A DNA stretch of 64,000 nt, from contig CAYXUL010000008.1 in NCBI GenBank assembly GCA_964468475.1, positions 1-64,000 of the forward strand. The letters are read 5' to 3'. Below, piece after piece: positions 24,578 to 34,155 of the stretch; within the stretch, counting starts at the first letter, position 1, and the number at the start of each line of letters is the position of its first letter. Position numbers and translations under genes: made by a program. This stretch comes from JBECKX01 sp964468475. Its GTDB lineage: Bacteria; Zixibacteria; MSB-5A5; CAIYYT01. The notes under the pieces were generated by a model. It was not told the DNA's origin and did not search any database. It saw only the letters and a program-made list of their open reading frames with translations.

Positions 24578-25356
24578 GTGCCGGAACGATTCGCGGCAGT
24601 CGACATCGGGTCAAACTCGTGCCTGCTACTGATTGTTGAGAAAATCTCTCCAGCAGAAGCTCGAGTACTGCTCGACACCAAGCGCTCCACGCGAGTCTCG
24701 GCTGAGGTCGCAAAGCGGGGAGTCATCGGAGATTCGGCAGCCGAATCGCTATTCAAGGCGCTAAGCGAGCTTCAGCAATTCATTCAAAAGCATAAAGTGG
24801 ACACCGTNNNNNNNNNNNNNNNNNNNNNNNNNNNNNNNNNNNNNNNNNNNNNNNNNNNNNNNNNNNNNNNNNNNNNNNNNNNNNNNNNNNNNNNNNNNNN
24901 NNNNNNNCCGAGAAATTCCAGCTTGATCAAAGAGTCTCGTCTACCCGACTGGCAGAGGTGGACGCCTACCTAACGGAGCTTTTCTTGCGGGGTGAGGTGC
25001 CACTACCTCAGCCCGAAGGTGGCTTTATAGTCGTCGGTGGAACCATTACCACGCTTGGCGCAGCCTTCCACAAACTCACAGAATTCGCCCCGGCGATAGT
25101 GCATGGCACGAAGTTATCCTCACTGTGGATTGAAGAAATTGCAGCCCGATTTGCCGAATCCGCTGTCGAGCAGCGGCGAGAGCTGATTCCATTCGATCCC
25201 AAACGTGCGGAGATCATCCTGGCTGGAACTCTCATAGTGCGTCGGTTGTTAAATTGGAGTACTCAAAACACGCTGATAGTCTCGAATCGCGGATTACGCT
25301 GGGGCCTGCTTCTGGATAAATTCGCAGCGTTACGGCAGCTTGAGATTAAACAATAG
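24578..25356 (+). CDS. Ppx/GppA exopolyphosphatase family protein, broken by a scaffold gap
   Basis: The N-terminal 76 residues (MPERFAAVDIGSNSCLLLIVE) are the first phosphate-binding strand of the Ppx/GppA ASKHA fold. After the gap, about 148 residues carry the second ATPase block GFIVVGGTITTLGAAFHKL and the end RGLRWGLLLDKFA. The family hydrolyses polyphosphate or pppGpp. The two parts are in different frames across the nominal 100 N, which means nothing because gap length is arbitrary. With about 225 residues visible and 300-310 usual, roughly 80 codons are missing, including the expected SxGxxRLTE segment. GTG 24578 starts 12 bases after etfA. Confidence 0.85.
24808..24907. other. Scaffold gap of 100 N inside ppx/gppA
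   Basis: Exactly 100 N with no shared flanking sequence. Family length suggests that about 230-250 bases are actually missing. Confidence 0.95.
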
Positions 25357-25608
25357 CTCAGCGACTTCGTTTAGATTCTGACGGAATAATTCTTACCGCA
25401 CCAGTACGTGCAATTCGGGAGAACTCGCTATAGCCGACATCGCGAAAGAATGCGTTTGGTAGAGATTGGGCTTGAGAGAAATATCTTGACCTGAAGCCTT
25501 AAATTGGCGAAATACCAGCGCAAAGATGATTGACTACAAAGAACTTAAGGCCCCTGAAGGCCGATCCAAACAGCCGCCGCGTGGTTGTTGTTCACAGCGA
25601 GTTACCTG

Positions 25609-28119
25609 ATGCGACGTACATTTCTTATTCTAATTTTACTCTTATTCTTAGCCGCACCGCTCTTTGCCTGGATTTCCTATACCCTCGACAATCCCGTTGA
25701 TCAACTACTTGATAACAGCGCTATCGATTTTGTGTATGACGGCGTCTATGTCTGGGTGGCAACCGGATTGGGTGTATCAGGAACTTCAGATGGTGGCCAG
25801 ACCTGGAGGTCGTACAACAAGACTAATGGTCTTTTGGACTACAGTGTGTCGGCAATCGCCAAGGTCGGAGAGGAACTCTGGGTAGCCACCACAGATTCGG
25901 TGTACTCAAACAGCGTTGGCGCTGGACTCGATTATACAGCGGACCGTGGTGAGCATTGGTATTCATTCGACGACTATCGGCTCAAAGGTCGCGGAAGGAT
26001 CATCTATGACATATCGGTTCACGATTCTCTGATTGTGATGCCTGCTTTCCTAAGTGGTCTCGTTCGCTCAACTGACAATGGAAATACCTGGGATAATATC
26101 TTTATTGATGCTGAAGTAGCAGCCGACTATGCAGATGACAGCCTGGCTAATACCGACGAGAGTACTGCGGGATCTGCAGGTCTGCGTGGTCGCTATTTCT
26201 CGTCTGTGATCGACCCGTATCACATCGACACACTGATTGTGTGGGCAGGAAGCGCAGCCGGGGTCCAGAGAATTTACTATATCAACCGCTCGAAGAAGCT
26301 TCCCTCAAATCGCATTTTCGATATTGCGGGCAGCGGCGACGGTCGCTGGTGGATCGCCACCGACATGGGTATCTCGGTCTTTGTCGATTCTTCATTCACC
26401 TTTAGTTCATATTTCGAAGACGATGGTTTGCCCGGCAACTACTACACCGCAGTTGGCGCCAACGGTGATCTGGGAGCAGCCGGTCTGTATGATACACTCA
26501 GCCAGCAGGCCGACGGCTTCATAGTCTCCACCGATGGCGGGTTGAATTGGAATTACTATCAGCCCGCGCAGGCGACTGGTCCCGGAACCAAAGTGGAAGA
26601 AGTTGAGATGTGGGATAACGATATCTGGGCGGCTTGTAACGCCGGCGGTTTGATTCGTTCCACCGATCTGGGCTCTTCCTGGCAAACGATCTATCCACCC
26701 GCCGGGGAGACACCGCCCGAGGTACTGACCCACGTCCATTCAATAGATATTGCCAAACGTGATAATTTTGTCCGCGTCTCGGCCGGCACCGATTCCGGTC
26801 TGGTAGTTCTCTACTATAGCGATCCGAACACACTGGATTCAACCGTGATATTACCGCTGTTTGATAACGCAACCTGGGGACAGAAGGTGGTTTCTGTAGC
26901 GACGGGTGTGACACAGGTCGCAGACGAGTTCTGGCTGGCGGTACAACCCTACAAACAGGATGTTGGTTCCGAGCCGGCAGTCTTGCGCAGCACTAACCGC
27001 GGGTTCTTCTGGGATCAATTCCTTACCGGCCCACCGGCAGTGACTCCGTACGACATTGAAATGGGCCCGGCCTTCGCCGATACCGGCACCGCAATCTGGG
27101 TAGCCACTGGGGCCGGATTGAGGCGAACGCGCAACTTCGGAAAGAACTTTGATGTTTTTAGTGCATACGGCCCTGCGGTCGGACCAAAATCACTGTTGCA
27201 TTGTGTTGAAGTGGACAGCGGCAAAGCTTTCTTTGGTTCGGACAGCTTAGGCATGGAAGCTACAGGAGACTATGGTGTGTCATTCTTCGGCTTTACGGCG
27301 CAAAATGATCCCACCAAGCCCGATTTTGTGGGGCGTTCGTACATGGGTCAGACGTTGCCGGATACCGTGACCGGTTTAGGAGCAAACTTCATTATCGCGC
27401 TCGAACTTCAACGCACACGGGGAAAATCTATAGTATATGCCGGTGGTCAGGCGACAGGACTTACCGCCGGAGAACGCAATGGCGTATACGAGACCTCAGA
27501 CCGCGGACTGAACTGGACCCTAACTCTACCTGATGTGCAAGCCTTCAACTTCTCCTTCAATGGCGATACAGCCTTTGCCGCAACCTGGTCGGGCTTATAT
27601 ATGAGTCCGAATGAAGGTGAATCCTGGGAGAGGCTCAAGATTGTAGATCAGGTCAGTGGTCGCTTCATTAGCGATTCAGTTCATGTTAATGGCGTGGATG
27701 TAGTCGGCGACCAGGTTTGGGTTGGCACGGATGACGGCATTGCCCATGCCTCCTTAAACGACCTGACCAGTTGGACGATTCTCAGATCGTTTTTCCATAT
27801 TCCGGAGACCGCCCAGGGCGACAATCTCACCTACGCGTCACCAAGCCCGTTCTCTCCCTATATCCATCAGCAGATGAAGTTTCACTATCGGCTTAAGAAC
27901 GCTGGTATGGTGACTATCAAGATTTATGACTTTGCCAACAACCTGGTGAAGACTGTTGTGAAGGATGTCCAGCGGGATGCCGACGTGCAGTATGACGACA
28001 TCGATGTCTGGGATGGCCGCAATGGCAATGACGACATTGTGGCAGCAGGAGTATACTTCTACCAGATCAAGTCCAGCGGTGGTGACGAGTACTGGGGAAA
28101 ATTCATGGTGATTCCCTAG
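25609..28119 (+). CDS. Secreted Asp-box (BNR) beta-propeller protein with FlgD-like C-terminal domain
   Basis: 836 residues from ATG 25609. Signal peptide MRRTFLILILLLFLAAPLFA. The body contains at least eight Asp-box-type repeats of the form S-x-D-x-G-x-x-W: TSDGGQTW, STDNGNTW, STDGGLNW, STDLGSSW, STNRGFFW, TSDRGLNW and SPNEGESW among them. This predicts one or two sialidase/VPS10-like propellers, though catalytic sialidase residues were not seen. The last 90 residues are FlgD-like (YASPSPFSPYIHQQMKF, IKIYDFANNLVKTV, DVWDGRNGNDDIVAAGVYFY, KFMVIP). Two PorV-like genes follow directly, the first starting on the next base. The upstream in-frame extension to 25585 would push the signal peptide inward. 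Confidence 0.82.
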   Translation: MRRTFLILILLLFLAAPLFAWISYTLDNPVDQLLDNSAIDFVYDGVYVWVATGLGVSGTSDGGQTWRSYNKTNGLLDYSVSAIAKVGEELWVATTDSVYSNSVGAGLDYTADRGEHWYSFDDYRLKGRGRIIYDISVHDSLIVMPAFLSGLVRSTDNGNTWDNIFIDAEVAADYADDSLANTDESTAGSAGLRGRYFSSVIDPYHIDTLIVWAGSAAGVQRIYYINRSKKLPSNRIFDIAGSGDGRWWIATDMGISVFVDSSFTFSSYFEDDGLPGNYYTAVGANGDLGAAGLYDTLSQQADGFIVSTDGGLNWNYYQPAQATGPGTKVEEVEMWDNDIWAACNAGGLIRSTDLGSSWQTIYPPAGETPPEVLTHVHSIDIAKRDNFVRVSAGTDSGLVVLYYSDPNTLDSTVILPLFDNATWGQKVVSVATGVTQVADEFWLAVQPYKQDVGSEPAVLRSTNRGFFWDQFLTGPPAVTPYDIEMGPAFADTGTAIWVATGAGLRRTRNFGKNFDVFSAYGPAVGPKSLLHCVEVDSGKAFFGSDSLGMEATGDYGVSFFGFTAQNDPTKPDFVGRSYMGQTLPDTVTGLGANFIIALELQRTRGKSIVYAGGQATGLTAGERNGVYETSDRGLNWTLTLPDVQAFNFSFNGDTAFAATWSGLYMSPNEGESWERLKIVDQVSGRFISDSVHVNGVDVVGDQVWVGTDDGIAHASLNDLTSWTILRSFFHIPETAQGDNLTYASPSPFSPYIHQQMKFHYRLKNAGMVTIKIYDFANNLVKTVVKDVQRDADVQYDDIDVWDGRNGNDDIVAAGVYFYQIKSSGGDEYWGKFMVIP

Positions 28120-29100
28120 ATGAGACTGAAAGCAAAAATATACCTGTCTTTGTCACTGGTCATCCTCCTGGCCATAGCAGCGCCACTTTCGGCGCAAAGC
28201 GAGAATGGTGGTTATGCCGGCGCGATGCTACAGATCGACCTGAGCCCGCGTGCCACCGGTATGGGCGGTGCTTATACCGCCGTCTCCGATGACATTTACG
28301 GCCTGTTCGTTAATCCCGGGGCGGCTGCCCAAATCCAGCGTAACAGCTTCGGCGGCGCCTATCGTGACATGTCACTCGGGCGATCGCTACAGCAGATCGC
28401 AGTTCTCTTCCCGGTGCGCAACGAAGCCGCTATCGGGCTTACCGCACAACTTGCGACCGTGAAAGACGTCATGGGCCGCACAACCAGGGGCGAGCCGACA
28501 GATAATTTGAGTAATTATGATGCAGCATTCGGAATTGTCTTCTCACGCCGATTCTCACGGTACTTCACCTTTGGTGGCGATGCACGCTACTACTATAAGC
28601 GTCTCGAAACAGCCTCGGCGTACTCCGCAGGTTTTGACGCCGGTGCCATGCTGCACCTTGATTCCACCTCGGTCATAGATCCCGACGGTCCCCTGGACTT
28701 AGTGAGATTGGCGGCTGTGGTGCGTAACATTGAAACGAAATACCCCTGGAACACTGGGAACTACTGGGCTCATCAGGGTTATCTCGGCACTGATGTAAAA
28801 GAGAAGGTGCCAATGATAGTTAAGCTCGGTGGATCTGTTCTGATGCTAGACCGTCGCCTGCTGCTCGCGCTCGACGGGGAATGGGATGAAAAGCGATCCG
28901 TAGGTGCTTACGCGGGCGCTGAAGTCAAAATTACTTCAATGTTTGCTTTGCGCGGAGGTCTGGCCAGAGGCGAACCGGCATTCGGCGTTGGAGCTTCTTC
29001 GAAGGTTGGCGAAATGCATATGCAGATCGATCTCGCTGTCGAGCAATCCCAGAACATAGGTGATTGGGAAACGATAGTTGGCCTGATCATTAGCAACTAG
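28120..29100 (+). CDS. PorV/PorQ-like outer-membrane protein
   Basis: 326 residues; the ATG follows the preceding stop with no spacer. After a signal peptide (MRLKAKIYLSLSLVILLAIAAPLSAQ) comes the family block LSPRATGMGGAYTAVSDD with FVNPGAA. Paired beta strands follow (YFTFGGDARYYYKRLE, LLALDGEWDEKRSVGAYAG) to an aromatic/hydrophobic end (WETIVGLIISN). A barrel of about 14 strands is expected. Together with the next gene and the FlgD-tailed propeller protein upstream, it forms a cargo-plus-shuttle cassette. Export function is inferred from PorV of the type IX system; no core type IX genes are in the window. Confidence 0.8.
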   Translation: MRLKAKIYLSLSLVILLAIAAPLSAQSENGGYAGAMLQIDLSPRATGMGGAYTAVSDDIYGLFVNPGAAAQIQRNSFGGAYRDMSLGRSLQQIAVLFPVRNEAAIGLTAQLATVKDVMGRTTRGEPTDNLSNYDAAFGIVFSRRFSRYFTFGGDARYYYKRLETASAYSAGFDAGAMLHLDSTSVIDPDGPLDLVRLAAVVRNIETKYPWNTGNYWAHQGYLGTDVKEKVPMIVKLGGSVLMLDRRLLLALDGEWDEKRSVGAYAGAEVKITSMFALRGGLARGEPAFGVGASSKVGEMHMQIDLAVEQSQNIGDWETIVGLIISN

Positions 29101-29125
29101 CGGGACGTCATAGCTTATTCCTAAG

Positions 29126-30028
29126 ATGAACAAATATTTAAGCATAACTAGAGTCGCTAGCGCCATCGTGTTGCTTGCTATGGTCGGCTCTTCCCAGGCG
29201 AAGGATCCCGCTTCGGTGGGATTTACGTTTCTCAAGACTACAGTAAGCGCGCGTCATGCGGCGATGGGTGATGTCGGAGTAGCAATGGCAGGCAGGCTTT
29301 ACGGAGTCCAGCTGAATCCGGCCTCCATCGGCGCTATTACCTCGAAGACTGTTGGCTTTGTCCATCAGGAAGGCATCTTCGACACTCGCCGCGAATTCGT
29401 TGGTGCCTCCCTGCCACTTCTTGGGGGAGGGCTCGCTGTGGGTCTTGATTATTTCAAGATCGCCAACATCGAGGGCCGCACCGGGCCGACCGAACACCCC
29501 TCGACGATCTTTGATTCTCAGGACATAGCTACATTCGCAACTTTCGCCCTGCCGCTGACCGAGCAATTCAGAGTCGGGGTAACGTCAAAGTACGCCGCAG
29601 AGAAGATTGATATTGAAACCGCGGACGCGGTCCTCTTCGATATGGGCGCCCAGTATCAGGCGACACCGATCTTCAGCCTTGGAGCAGCAGTCCGCAATTT
29701 GGGCAGCAAGCCCAAATTCTTTGATGAAGCTATCAACCTACCGGTAACCTTCTCAGGTGGTATCAGCGCCAGCTTTCCCCAAACCATAATCAGCGCTGAC
29801 ATTTCACTGCCCAAAGAATCCGATACGCGTTTCAACCTGGGCGCTGAGCGGATCGTGGGCGACTTCCTCGCCCTGCGAGCCGGCTACAAGATCGGCTACG
29901 ACGAGGAACACCTTGCTTTTGGCGTCGGATTTATGCAATCTATCTGGCAAATTGACTACGCGTTTGTGCCTTACAGCTCAAACCTGGGCGATGTACATCG
30001 TTTTGCCCTGACCGTAGCCATCAAGTAG
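29126..30028 (+). CDS. PorV/PorQ-like outer-membrane protein (second paralogue of the cassette)
   Basis: 300 residues with signal peptide ending SSQAKD. The family block is present in a shorter form: VSARHAAMGDVGVAMAGRLYGVQLNPASIG, where the acidic pair after the strand is lost. Barrel strands include LLGGGLAVGLDYFKI, FRVGVTSKYAAEKI and FLALRAGYKIGYDEEHLAFGVGFM. It is 25 bases after the previous paralogue and probably co-transcribed. Divergence between the two paralogues suggests separate roles rather than a recent duplication. Confidence 0.78.
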   Translation: MNKYLSITRVASAIVLLAMVGSSQAKDPASVGFTFLKTTVSARHAAMGDVGVAMAGRLYGVQLNPASIGAITSKTVGFVHQEGIFDTRREFVGASLPLLGGGLAVGLDYFKIANIEGRTGPTEHPSTIFDSQDIATFATFALPLTEQFRVGVTSKYAAEKIDIETADAVLFDMGAQYQATPIFSLGAAVRNLGSKPKFFDEAINLPVTFSGGISASFPQTIISADISLPKESDTRFNLGAERIVGDFLALRAGYKIGYDEEHLAFGVGFMQSIWQIDYAFVPYSSNLGDVHRFALTVAIK

Positions 30029-30075
30029 ATTGACGATCTGAAACCTAGCAGCCAAGAGCATTAGAAGGACTCAGC

Positions 30076-31203
30076 ATGGCCAAATATAAGATTGCCTGGA
30101 TGCCCGGCGATGGCGTCGGTGTCGACGTCATGGAAGCAGCAAAGATAGTTCTCGATAAAATCGATTTCGATGCCGAATACGTGCCCGCAGATATCGGCTG
30201 GGAATTCTGGTGCAAGGAGGGCAATCCTCTCCCTGACCGCACGATAGAGATTCTCAAGAATACCGACTGTGCCTTATTCGGAGCCATCACCTCCAAACCC
30301 AAAGAAGAGTGTGAGTCCGAGCTGGTGCCGGAACTGCAGGGCAAGGGCCTGGTCTACTCATCGCCGATCGTACGGCTGAGACAGGAGTTTAACCTGCGGA
30401 CTAATCTGCGCCCCTGTCGGGCATACAAAGGCAATCCGCTCAATTATCGCGACGGAATCGACATTACGGTTTTCCGCGAAAACACGGAAGACCTTTACGC
30501 CGGAGTCGAGTTTTTCCCAATTCCTGCTGAGGTGCGCGATGCACTGGTCAAACACCACAAGAAAATGAAGCGCTTTGCCGAGCAGCCGGAGAATGAAGTA
30601 GCCCTTTCGTGTCGCCTGATCACCAGGAAGGCCTCTGAGAATATCGCCCGTGATGCATTCGAATATGCGAAGAATACCGGCAGGAAATCTGTGACTGTCG
30701 TAGAAAAACCGAATGTGATCCGGGAAACTTCGGGTCTTTTTGTGCGCACTGCTCGCGAAATCGCTAAGGAGTATCCCGGCATCGACCTCTGGGAGACGAA
30801 TATCGATGCCATGTGCATGTGGCTGATTAAGAATCCGCTCGATTATTCGGTGATTGTAACCTCCAATATGTTCGGCGATATCATCTCCGACCTATGCGCG
30901 CAGTTAGTGGGTGGACTGGGATTTGCGTCTTCCGGTAACATCGGCGACAACTACGCCGTCTTCGAACCAACTCACGGTTCTGCTCCCAAGTATGCCGGGC
31001 AGTACAAAGTCAACCCGATGGCAATGTTATTGACTACACGGTTGATGCTGGAATGGCTGGGCGAGACGAAGTCTGCTGATCGCCTGGAGGAAGCGATAGC
31101 TGCGGTCATCGAAGAGAAAAAGACGCTGACCTATGACATGGGCGGGAATTCATCGACGCTTGATGTCGCCAAAGCGGTGGCCGCGAAACTGGAACATATG
31201 TAG
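30076..31203 (+). CDS. Isocitrate/isopropylmalate dehydrogenase family protein, probably isocitrate dehydrogenase
   Basis: 375 residues. It oxidatively decarboxylates a 2-hydroxy-3-carboxy acid. Substrate-site motifs are RLRQEFNLRTNLRPCR and FRENTEDLYAGVEF; the metal-binding acidic block is TSNMFGDIISDL. The cofactor loop reads HGSAPKYAGQYKVNP. In this family a Lys-Tyr pair at that place is the NADP signature of E. coli Icd, while NAD enzymes have Asp-Ile. NADP use is therefore likely, and the RENTED-Y context favours isocitrate over isopropylmalate. AAGGA precedes the ATG. Homoisocitrate or tartrate dehydrogenase relatives cannot be excluded. Confidence 0.82.
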   Translation: MAKYKIAWMPGDGVGVDVMEAAKIVLDKIDFDAEYVPADIGWEFWCKEGNPLPDRTIEILKNTDCALFGAITSKPKEECESELVPELQGKGLVYSSPIVRLRQEFNLRTNLRPCRAYKGNPLNYRDGIDITVFRENTEDLYAGVEFFPIPAEVRDALVKHHKKMKRFAEQPENEVALSCRLITRKASENIARDAFEYAKNTGRKSVTVVEKPNVIRETSGLFVRTAREIAKEYPGIDLWETNIDAMCMWLIKNPLDYSVIVTSNMFGDIISDLCAQLVGGLGFASSGNIGDNYAVFEPTHGSAPKYAGQYKVNPMAMLLTTRLMLEWLGETKSADRLEEAIAAVIEEKKTLTYDMGGNSSTLDVAKAVAAKLEHM

Positions 31204-31225
31204 GCCGGCGCGAGTAGCGCAAGAG

Positions 31226-32143
31226 CTACTCCTCGTCGCGCGCCAGGGCTCGGTCCAGCGCACGTTCTTTTCGTTCCTGAAGATATGACCCGATTTCCGC
31301 ACCGACCAGGAATACAAATGACGAGTAGTAGACCCAGAGGAACAGCAGGGCTACTGAGGTGAAGGACCCATAAATGGTGAGTTCTTTGCCGTAATTCTTG
31401 ACATAGTATTCGAACACCCACTTCGCGATCTCCCACAGAACTGCCGCCACGCTTGCGCCGATGAAGGCGCTACGAAAGTGGTTCCACTTTCCGGGCAACA
31501 GGTAATAAACCCCCGTGAATAGCATAGTCGAGAGGAGGATGGGAATCAGTACCGGCACGATCTTGCCAATCAGCGGAACATCGACAAGTGAGAAATTGAG
31601 CACCGGAATTGTCCCCCTGTGAGCGGCGCGCAGTATGCTCGTTACGAACATCGAGATCATGACGAAGATTATCATAACGGGCACCGAGGTGAGTGCGAAC
31701 AGCTTCGACTTGATGAAGGTGCGCGAGTCATGGCAGCGCCAGATCTTATTCAGTGAGTACTCCAGCTCAGAAAAAATTCGCTGACTGGCCCAGAGAATAC
31801 CTGCCAGTCCGATAATCCCATAGATCGTGCGTCCCCTGATGGTCGAGAAAAACAGTTCAATTGTGCCGGACGACGTAACCGGCAAGATCTTTGTGATGAA
31901 ATTCGAGATTTCGGTCAGGGCTTCCTGAGACGAAGCGACAAAGAACCCGAAGATTGAAGTCGCCAGAATCATGAAGGGGAGGAAGGATAGTATTGCATAA
32001 AACGAGATCGAAGCGGCAAAGGAGGGAACAGGATCATCAATATAGGTTCGGTTGATGATTGTTATGATTGCCTTCCAGGTTCTCCGGAGACGTTTAGGCA
32101 AAACGGCAAACTCCCATTCCAGTCTGAGTCCGCGGCTATTCAT
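31226..32143 (-). CDS. YihY/BrkB (UPF0761) family inner-membrane protein
   Basis: 305 residues with about six membrane helices. Family landmarks are DDPVPSFAASISFYAILSFLP near the N-terminus, GLAGILWASQRIFSELEYSLN, and GSFTSVALLFLWVYYSSFVFLVGAEI. The protein is often mis-annotated as ribonuclease BN; no nuclease motif is present. Its function is unsettled. It overlaps the end of ligA by eight bases if ATG 32143 is the start. The tail is charged and cytoplasmic. It is convergent with the isocitrate-dehydrogenase-type gene, and a hairpin without T-run lies between them. Confidence 0.85.
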   Translation of the reverse strand: MNSRGLRLEWEFAVLPKRLRRTWKAIITIINRTYIDDPVPSFAASISFYAILSFLPFMILATSIFGFFVASSQEALTEISNFITKILPVTSSGTIELFFSTIRGRTIYGIIGLAGILWASQRIFSELEYSLNKIWRCHDSRTFIKSKLFALTSVPVMIIFVMISMFVTSILRAAHRGTIPVLNFSLVDVPLIGKIVPVLIPILLSTMLFTGVYYLLPGKWNHFRSAFIGASVAAVLWEIAKWVFEYYVKNYGKELTIYGSFTSVALLFLWVYYSSFVFLVGAEIGSYLQERKERALDRALARDEE

Positions 32144-34145
32144 CACCGATCAGCGACAGAAATTGCGCTTCAGAGAGTACTTCCACACCAAGTTTCTGTG
32201 CCTTTTCCAGTTTTGAACCGGGCTCGGCGCCGGCGACAACATAATCAGTCTTTTTCGAGACGCTCGAAGAAACTTTGGCTCCCAGATCCTGCAACTTCTT
32301 CTTGGCCTGGTCGCGCGAGTATTTTTCCAATCCACCCGTCAGGACAAATGTCTTATCCTTCAACGGTTTTGGTCCGGCGGCAATTTCATACCGCGGCAGT
32401 TGCTTCCAGGCATCCTGCAAGCGTTCCATAATCGTGCAATTGCGCTCGTTGGCGAAAAAATCAAGGATGCTCTCGGCAACAATCGGTCCTATGCCCTCAA
32501 TCTCACTCAGTTGCTCAGCGTCAGCCATCATCAATTTCTCGATACTGCCGAAATTCTCTGCCAGCAGGCCTGCGGCATGCTCGCCGACGTTTGGGATACC
32601 CAAAGCGGCCAGCAAATGAGGCAGATCAGCGTCCTTACTCTTCTCGATTGCCTTGATCAGGTTCTCCGCCGACTTTTCCGCCATCCGCTCGAGGCTCACA
32701 ACCTGATCGATCCCTACATAATACAGATCAGCGAAATTCTTGATTAAGCCCTGGTTCAAAAACTGTTCGATCAACTTTGGCCCCAGACCGTCGATATTGA
32801 CCCCGCCCTTCGAGGCGAAATGGGTGATCCGCTCCAGCACCTGCGCGGGGCAGGATACATTTGGGCAACGATACGCAGCCTCCCCCTCTATGCGTACCAC
32901 CTCACTCTCGCACACCGGGCATTGCTTCGGCATTGAGAATTCCTTCTCAGACCCGGTTCGCTTTGACGTCAGTGGCTTGACCACCTCCGGTATTACATCT
33001 CCGGCACGCTGGACGATTACCCGATCGCCGATGCGGATATCTTTTCGTTTTACCTCATCGTAGTTGTGCAGAGTTGCGCGTTTCACTTCTACGCCGCCGA
33101 CTCGTACCGGTTGCAGATGAGCTACCGGAGTCAAAGTGCCCGTGCGGCCAACTTGCACCTGAATGTCCTCGACGATTGTTTCCTCCTGCTGTGGTGGGAA
33201 TTTCATCGCTACCGCCCACCGGGGCGAGCGCGATAGTTCTCCCAGCTTCTGCTGCTGGCGGAAGGAATTGACTTTGACCACCATGCCGTCGATGTCGAAT
33301 TCCATGCTGTTGCGTAACTGTTCGAGTTTGTTGTACTGCTCGAACACCTCCTCCGGGTGATATACGAGCTGCGCTTGCGGCGAAGTCTCAAATCCTGCCT
33401 GCCGCAACTGGTGGAGTAGCTGCCACTGATTGTCTACCTCAATCCCTTCCAGCCTGCCCACGCCGTGTGCGTAGAAGCGCAGGTTTCGCTGCGCGGTGAC
33501 TGAGGAATCAAGCTGCCTGACCGAGCCTGCCGCCGTGTTGCGCGGATTGGCGTATAGTTCCTGCCCTTCCTGCTCTCGCCTGCGGTTCAGCTCTGCAAAG
33601 TCGCCTTTGGTCATAATGACTTCGCCGCGTACCTCCAGCAGCTTCACTGAGATCTCTCGCAGCTTCAACGGCACATTCTTGATCGTACGCAGATTGTCGG
33701 TAACGTCCTCACCGGTAGCGCCGTCGCCGCGCGTCAATCCGAGGCTGAGCACGCTGTCTTCATATACCAGCTCGACCGCAAGACCATCTAACTTGGGCTC
33801 CGTAAGGTACTCAACGGTATCAGGATCACCTTTGAGGGTTTCGCGCACCCGGCGGTCAAAATCGGCGAATTCATTCGGTTTGGTGGCCTTGTTCAGAGAG
33901 AGCATCGGGATTGCGCGCCTGACTGACCTAAACGCCGATGCCGGGGGAGCTCCGACGCGCTGTGTCGGCGAGTCGGGCAATTTCAGGTCGGGATACTGTT
34001 CTTCTAACTTTCCCAGTTCGTCAAAGAGACGGTCGTACTCCCCATCGGTGACTTCCGGGTCGTCGAGCACATAGTAGCGATAGCTGTGATGATGTAACTG
34101 CTCGCTCAACTCCGCGATGCGCTTTTTGGCTTCGGCTTTCTTCAT
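32136..34145 (-). CDS. ligA: NAD-dependent DNA ligase
   Basis: 669 residues, full length. Domain order: Ia domain (1-65), adenylation domain with AMP-accepting Lys117 in EPKLDGLAVEL, OB fold (VQVGRTGTLTPVA), Cys4 zinc finger (CPVC...YRCPNVSCPAQ), four helix-hairpin-helix units and a C-terminal BRCT domain (LKDKTFVLTGGLEKYSRDQA). It seals nicks in replication and repair. A TTGACG-17-TAGATT promoter ends ten bases before the ATG and no Shine-Dalgarno is present, so its message may be leaderless. Confidence 0.97.
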   Translation of the reverse strand: MKKAEAKKRIAELSEQLHHHSYRYYVLDDPEVTDGEYDRLFDELGKLEEQYPDLKLPDSPTQRVGAPPASAFRSVRRAIPMLSLNKATKPNEFADFDRRVRETLKGDPDTVEYLTEPKLDGLAVELVYEDSVLSLGLTRGDGATGEDVTDNLRTIKNVPLKLREISVKLLEVRGEVIMTKGDFAELNRRREQEGQELYANPRNTAAGSVRQLDSSVTAQRNLRFYAHGVGRLEGIEVDNQWQLLHQLRQAGFETSPQAQLVYHPEEVFEQYNKLEQLRNSMEFDIDGMVVKVNSFRQQQKLGELSRSPRWAVAMKFPPQQEETIVEDIQVQVGRTGTLTPVAHLQPVRVGGVEVKRATLHNYDEVKRKDIRIGDRVIVQRAGDVIPEVVKPLTSKRTGSEKEFSMPKQCPVCESEVVRIEGEAAYRCPNVSCPAQVLERITHFASKGGVNIDGLGPKLIEQFLNQGLIKNFADLYYVGIDQVVSLERMAEKSAENLIKAIEKSKDADLPHLLAALGIPNVGEHAAGLLAENFGSIEKLMMADAEQLSEIEGIGPIVAESILDFFANERNCTIMERLQDAWKQLPRYEIAAGPKPLKDKTFVLTGGLEKYSRDQAKKKLQDLGAKVSSSVSKKTDYVVAGAEPGSKLEKAQKLGVEVLSEAQFLSLIGDE

Positions 34146-34155
34146 TGGAAATTAG

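Noticed and set aside
24578..24973. 131-residue product read straight through the ppx gap
   Set aside because: The frame after the N is an artefact of the nominal 100-base gap; the real downstream frame is the one ending at 25356.
31212..31231. Hairpin GAGTAGC-GCAAGA-GCTACTC between convergent genes
   Set aside because: Seven-base stem with no T-run on either strand and overlapping the yihY stop codon; not enough for a terminator call.
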